The notes under the pieces were generated by a model. That model searched no databases and was not told where the DNA came from. It saw nothing but the letters and a program-made list of their open reading frames with translations. Both the position numbers and the translations under genes were made by a program. Positions 12,574 through 13,653 of a stretch of DNA of 13,653 bases are shown one piece after another (within the stretch, counting starts at the first letter, position 1; every line of letters starts with the position of its first letter). The DNA lies in NCBI GenBank assembly GCA_964348745.1, contig CAYGDT010000039.1:1-13653 (forward strand). The letters are read 5' to 3'. The DNA comes from CAYGDT01 sp964348745 (lineage in GTDB: Bacteria; Patescibacteriota; Gracilibacteria; Peribacterales; Peribacteraceae).

Positions 12574-13653
12574 TCACCGTCGTGGCGGTCCCCTCCTCGG
12601 TCCTCCTCCGTGGAATCCTCCGCCACTCGGTCGTGGCGGGCGAGGACGATCGGGTGCCATGCCCTCGGGCCGCTCGGACATCTGCTTCAGTGACAAACGA
12701 GTCTTTCCATCCTGTGCATCGTATTCGATACAGAGTGCTTTGACTTCGTCGCCAACTTTGACGATATCCTCCACCTTCTCAGTGCGCATCCACTGCAGCT
12801 CGGAAATATGGATCATACCGTCCTTGCCACCGAGGAATTCGGCGATAGCACCGACACCATCGATGATACGGACAATTTTGCAATCGTACACTGTGCCGAC
12901 TTCCGGCTTGGAGACAATCTTTAGAATCCACTCTTTCGCTTTCTGCATCGCTTCACCGTTTACAGAAGTAACAAAGACCAGTCCGGAATCTTCGATATCG
13001 ATCTCGACGCCAAGTTCACCGGTGATCTTCTGAATGGTTTCGCCACCCTTACCAATGACAAGGCGAATATCTTCCGGGTTGATCTGGATGGTCTCGATGC
13101 GCGGAGCGAACGGACTCATCTCTTTGCGTGCGCTCGGCAAAGCAGCAAGCATTGTCTCAAGAATGGAGAGTCGTCCGGTGCGGGCGCGCTCCAAAGCCTC
13201 TTTAAACACATGGTCAGGAAGTCCCTTTATTTTGATATCCATCTGAATTGCCGTGACTCCCTTCGCGGTTCCCGTGACTTTGAAGTCCATATCGCCGCCG
13301 AAGTCTTCTTCGTCTTGGAGATCGGAGAGAATGATGTACTTATCGGCAGCCTCATCGGAAATAAGCCCGAGCGCGATACCTGATACGGGAGCACTGATCG
13401 GTACGCCTGCCGCCATGAGCGCAAGCGTGCTTCCGCACGTCGCAGCCATGGAAGACGAACCGTTGCTCTCGAGGATTTCTGTGACGGTGCGAATGGTGTA
13501 CGGGAAATCCGCTTCCGAAGGCAATACCGGCTCGAGTCCGCGCTGAGCAAGGTTTCCGTGGCCGATCTCACGATTACCGACGAAGAGGCGGTTAGAAGTC
13601 TCGCCGACGGAGAACGGCGGGAAATTATAGTGATGCATGTACCGCAACTTCTT
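12574..13653 (-). CDS. pnp: Polynucleotide phosphorylase, C-terminal part
   Basis: PNPase degrades RNA from the 3' end by phosphorolysis as a trimer and takes part in mRNA turnover. The start lies outside the window: codons for K-K-L-R precede the first ATG and the frame is open to the edge. The visible 359 residues begin in the second RNase PH domain (YNFPPFSVGE). They include the phosphate-binding ESNGSSSMAATCG block (62-74) and the metal-binding GDMDFKVTGT and TAIQMDIKI segments with conserved Asp. A KH domain (about 188-246) has its GxxG loop as GKGG (201-204); an S1 domain (about 250-325, ending KTRLSLKQM) follows. The last 34 residues are rich in Pro, Gly and Arg, ending GPPRR, a disordered and probably RNA-contacting tail. 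It ends in TGA at 12574-12576. Identification is secure; the N-terminal domain cannot be judged. Confidence 0.97.
   Translation of the reverse strand, partial: KKLRYMHHYNFPPFSVGETSNRLFVGNREIGHGNLAQRGLEPVLPSEADFPYTIRTVTEILESNGSSSMAATCGSTLALMAAGVPISAPVSGIALGLISDEAADKYIILSDLQDEEDFGGDMDFKVTGTAKGVTAIQMDIKIKGLPDHVFKEALERARTGRLSILETMLAALPSARKEMSPFAPRIETIQINPEDIRLVIGKGGETIQKITGELGVEIDIEDSGLVFVTSVNGEAMQKAKEWILKIVSKPEVGTVYDCKIVRIIDGVGAIAEFLGGKDGMIHISELQWMRTEKVEDIVKVGDEVKALCIEYDAQDGKTRLSLKQMSERPEGMAPDRPRPPRPSGGGFHGGGPRRGPPRR

Noticed and set aside
1286..13653. Recoded UGA (glycine) as in some CPR lineages
   Set aside because: Genes end naturally at TGA and no conserved protein needs reading through an in-frame TGA.

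Overview
The window looks like chromosomal DNA from a small-genome bacterium of the Patescibacteria/CPR type, possibly near Peribacteria/Peregrinibacteria. This is an inference from gene content and style, not from a marker tree. The pointers are genes often without a Shine-Dalgarno sequence, short 5' leaders, a lone LCP-family envelope protein, an S-layer-homology protein suggesting a monoderm wall, a fermentative D-2-hydroxyacid dehydrogenase, an intergenic four-helix-bundle (23S IVP-type) gene, and many short tandem and palindromic repeats. TGA is used as a stop (LCP gene, DNA polymerase gene, pnp), so the UGA=Gly code of Gracilibacteria/Absconditabacteria is not in use. No stretch over 300 bases lacks a gene.

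Layout. 1-135: a two-hairpin repeat element (copy A) beyond the 3' end of a leftward D-2-hydroxyacid dehydrogenase gene (136-1113). 1144-1210: a heptamer-based tandem repeat. 1286-3900: an LCP (LytR-CpsA-Psr) cell-wall ligase-like gene whose 3' end consists of in-frame 9-bp repeats, overlapping by ATGA with a polytopic membrane protein gene. 3910-6215: a DNA-damage-response module with a strong promoter holding a palindromic operator, lexA, a four-helix-bundle gene between inverted heptamer arrays, and a Y-family DNA polymerase gene. 6240-6469: two more copies (B and C) of the two-hairpin element in opposite orientation between convergent genes. 6478-9249: valS, leftward. 9306-9416: stacked palindromes and a leftward terminator upstream of valS. 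9493-9675: a small membrane protein gene with an ideal ribosome site and TTG start. 9702-11291: a secreted Cys-rich, triple-SLH protein, leftward. 11331-12513: a strong promoter, a 77-aa membrane protein and a two-TM potassium channel. 12574 to the window end: the C-terminal part of pnp (polynucleotide phosphorylase), leftward.

How it works together. The LCP protein and its overlapping membrane partner, the SLH protein and the channel serve the envelope. lexA and the Y-family polymerase form a compact damage-inducible, UmuDC-like unit that a four-helix-bundle cassette has probably entered. valS and pnp are housekeeping genes.

The most unusual content is the non-coding repeat layer. One part is a roughly 100-bp element with two conserved hairpins, found three times. 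It always lies just 3' of a gene and in the same orientation relative to that gene, and its stem differences are compensated by matching changes on the opposite arm. The other part is a set of 7-bp-period tandem arrays, each with a different word, at five places.
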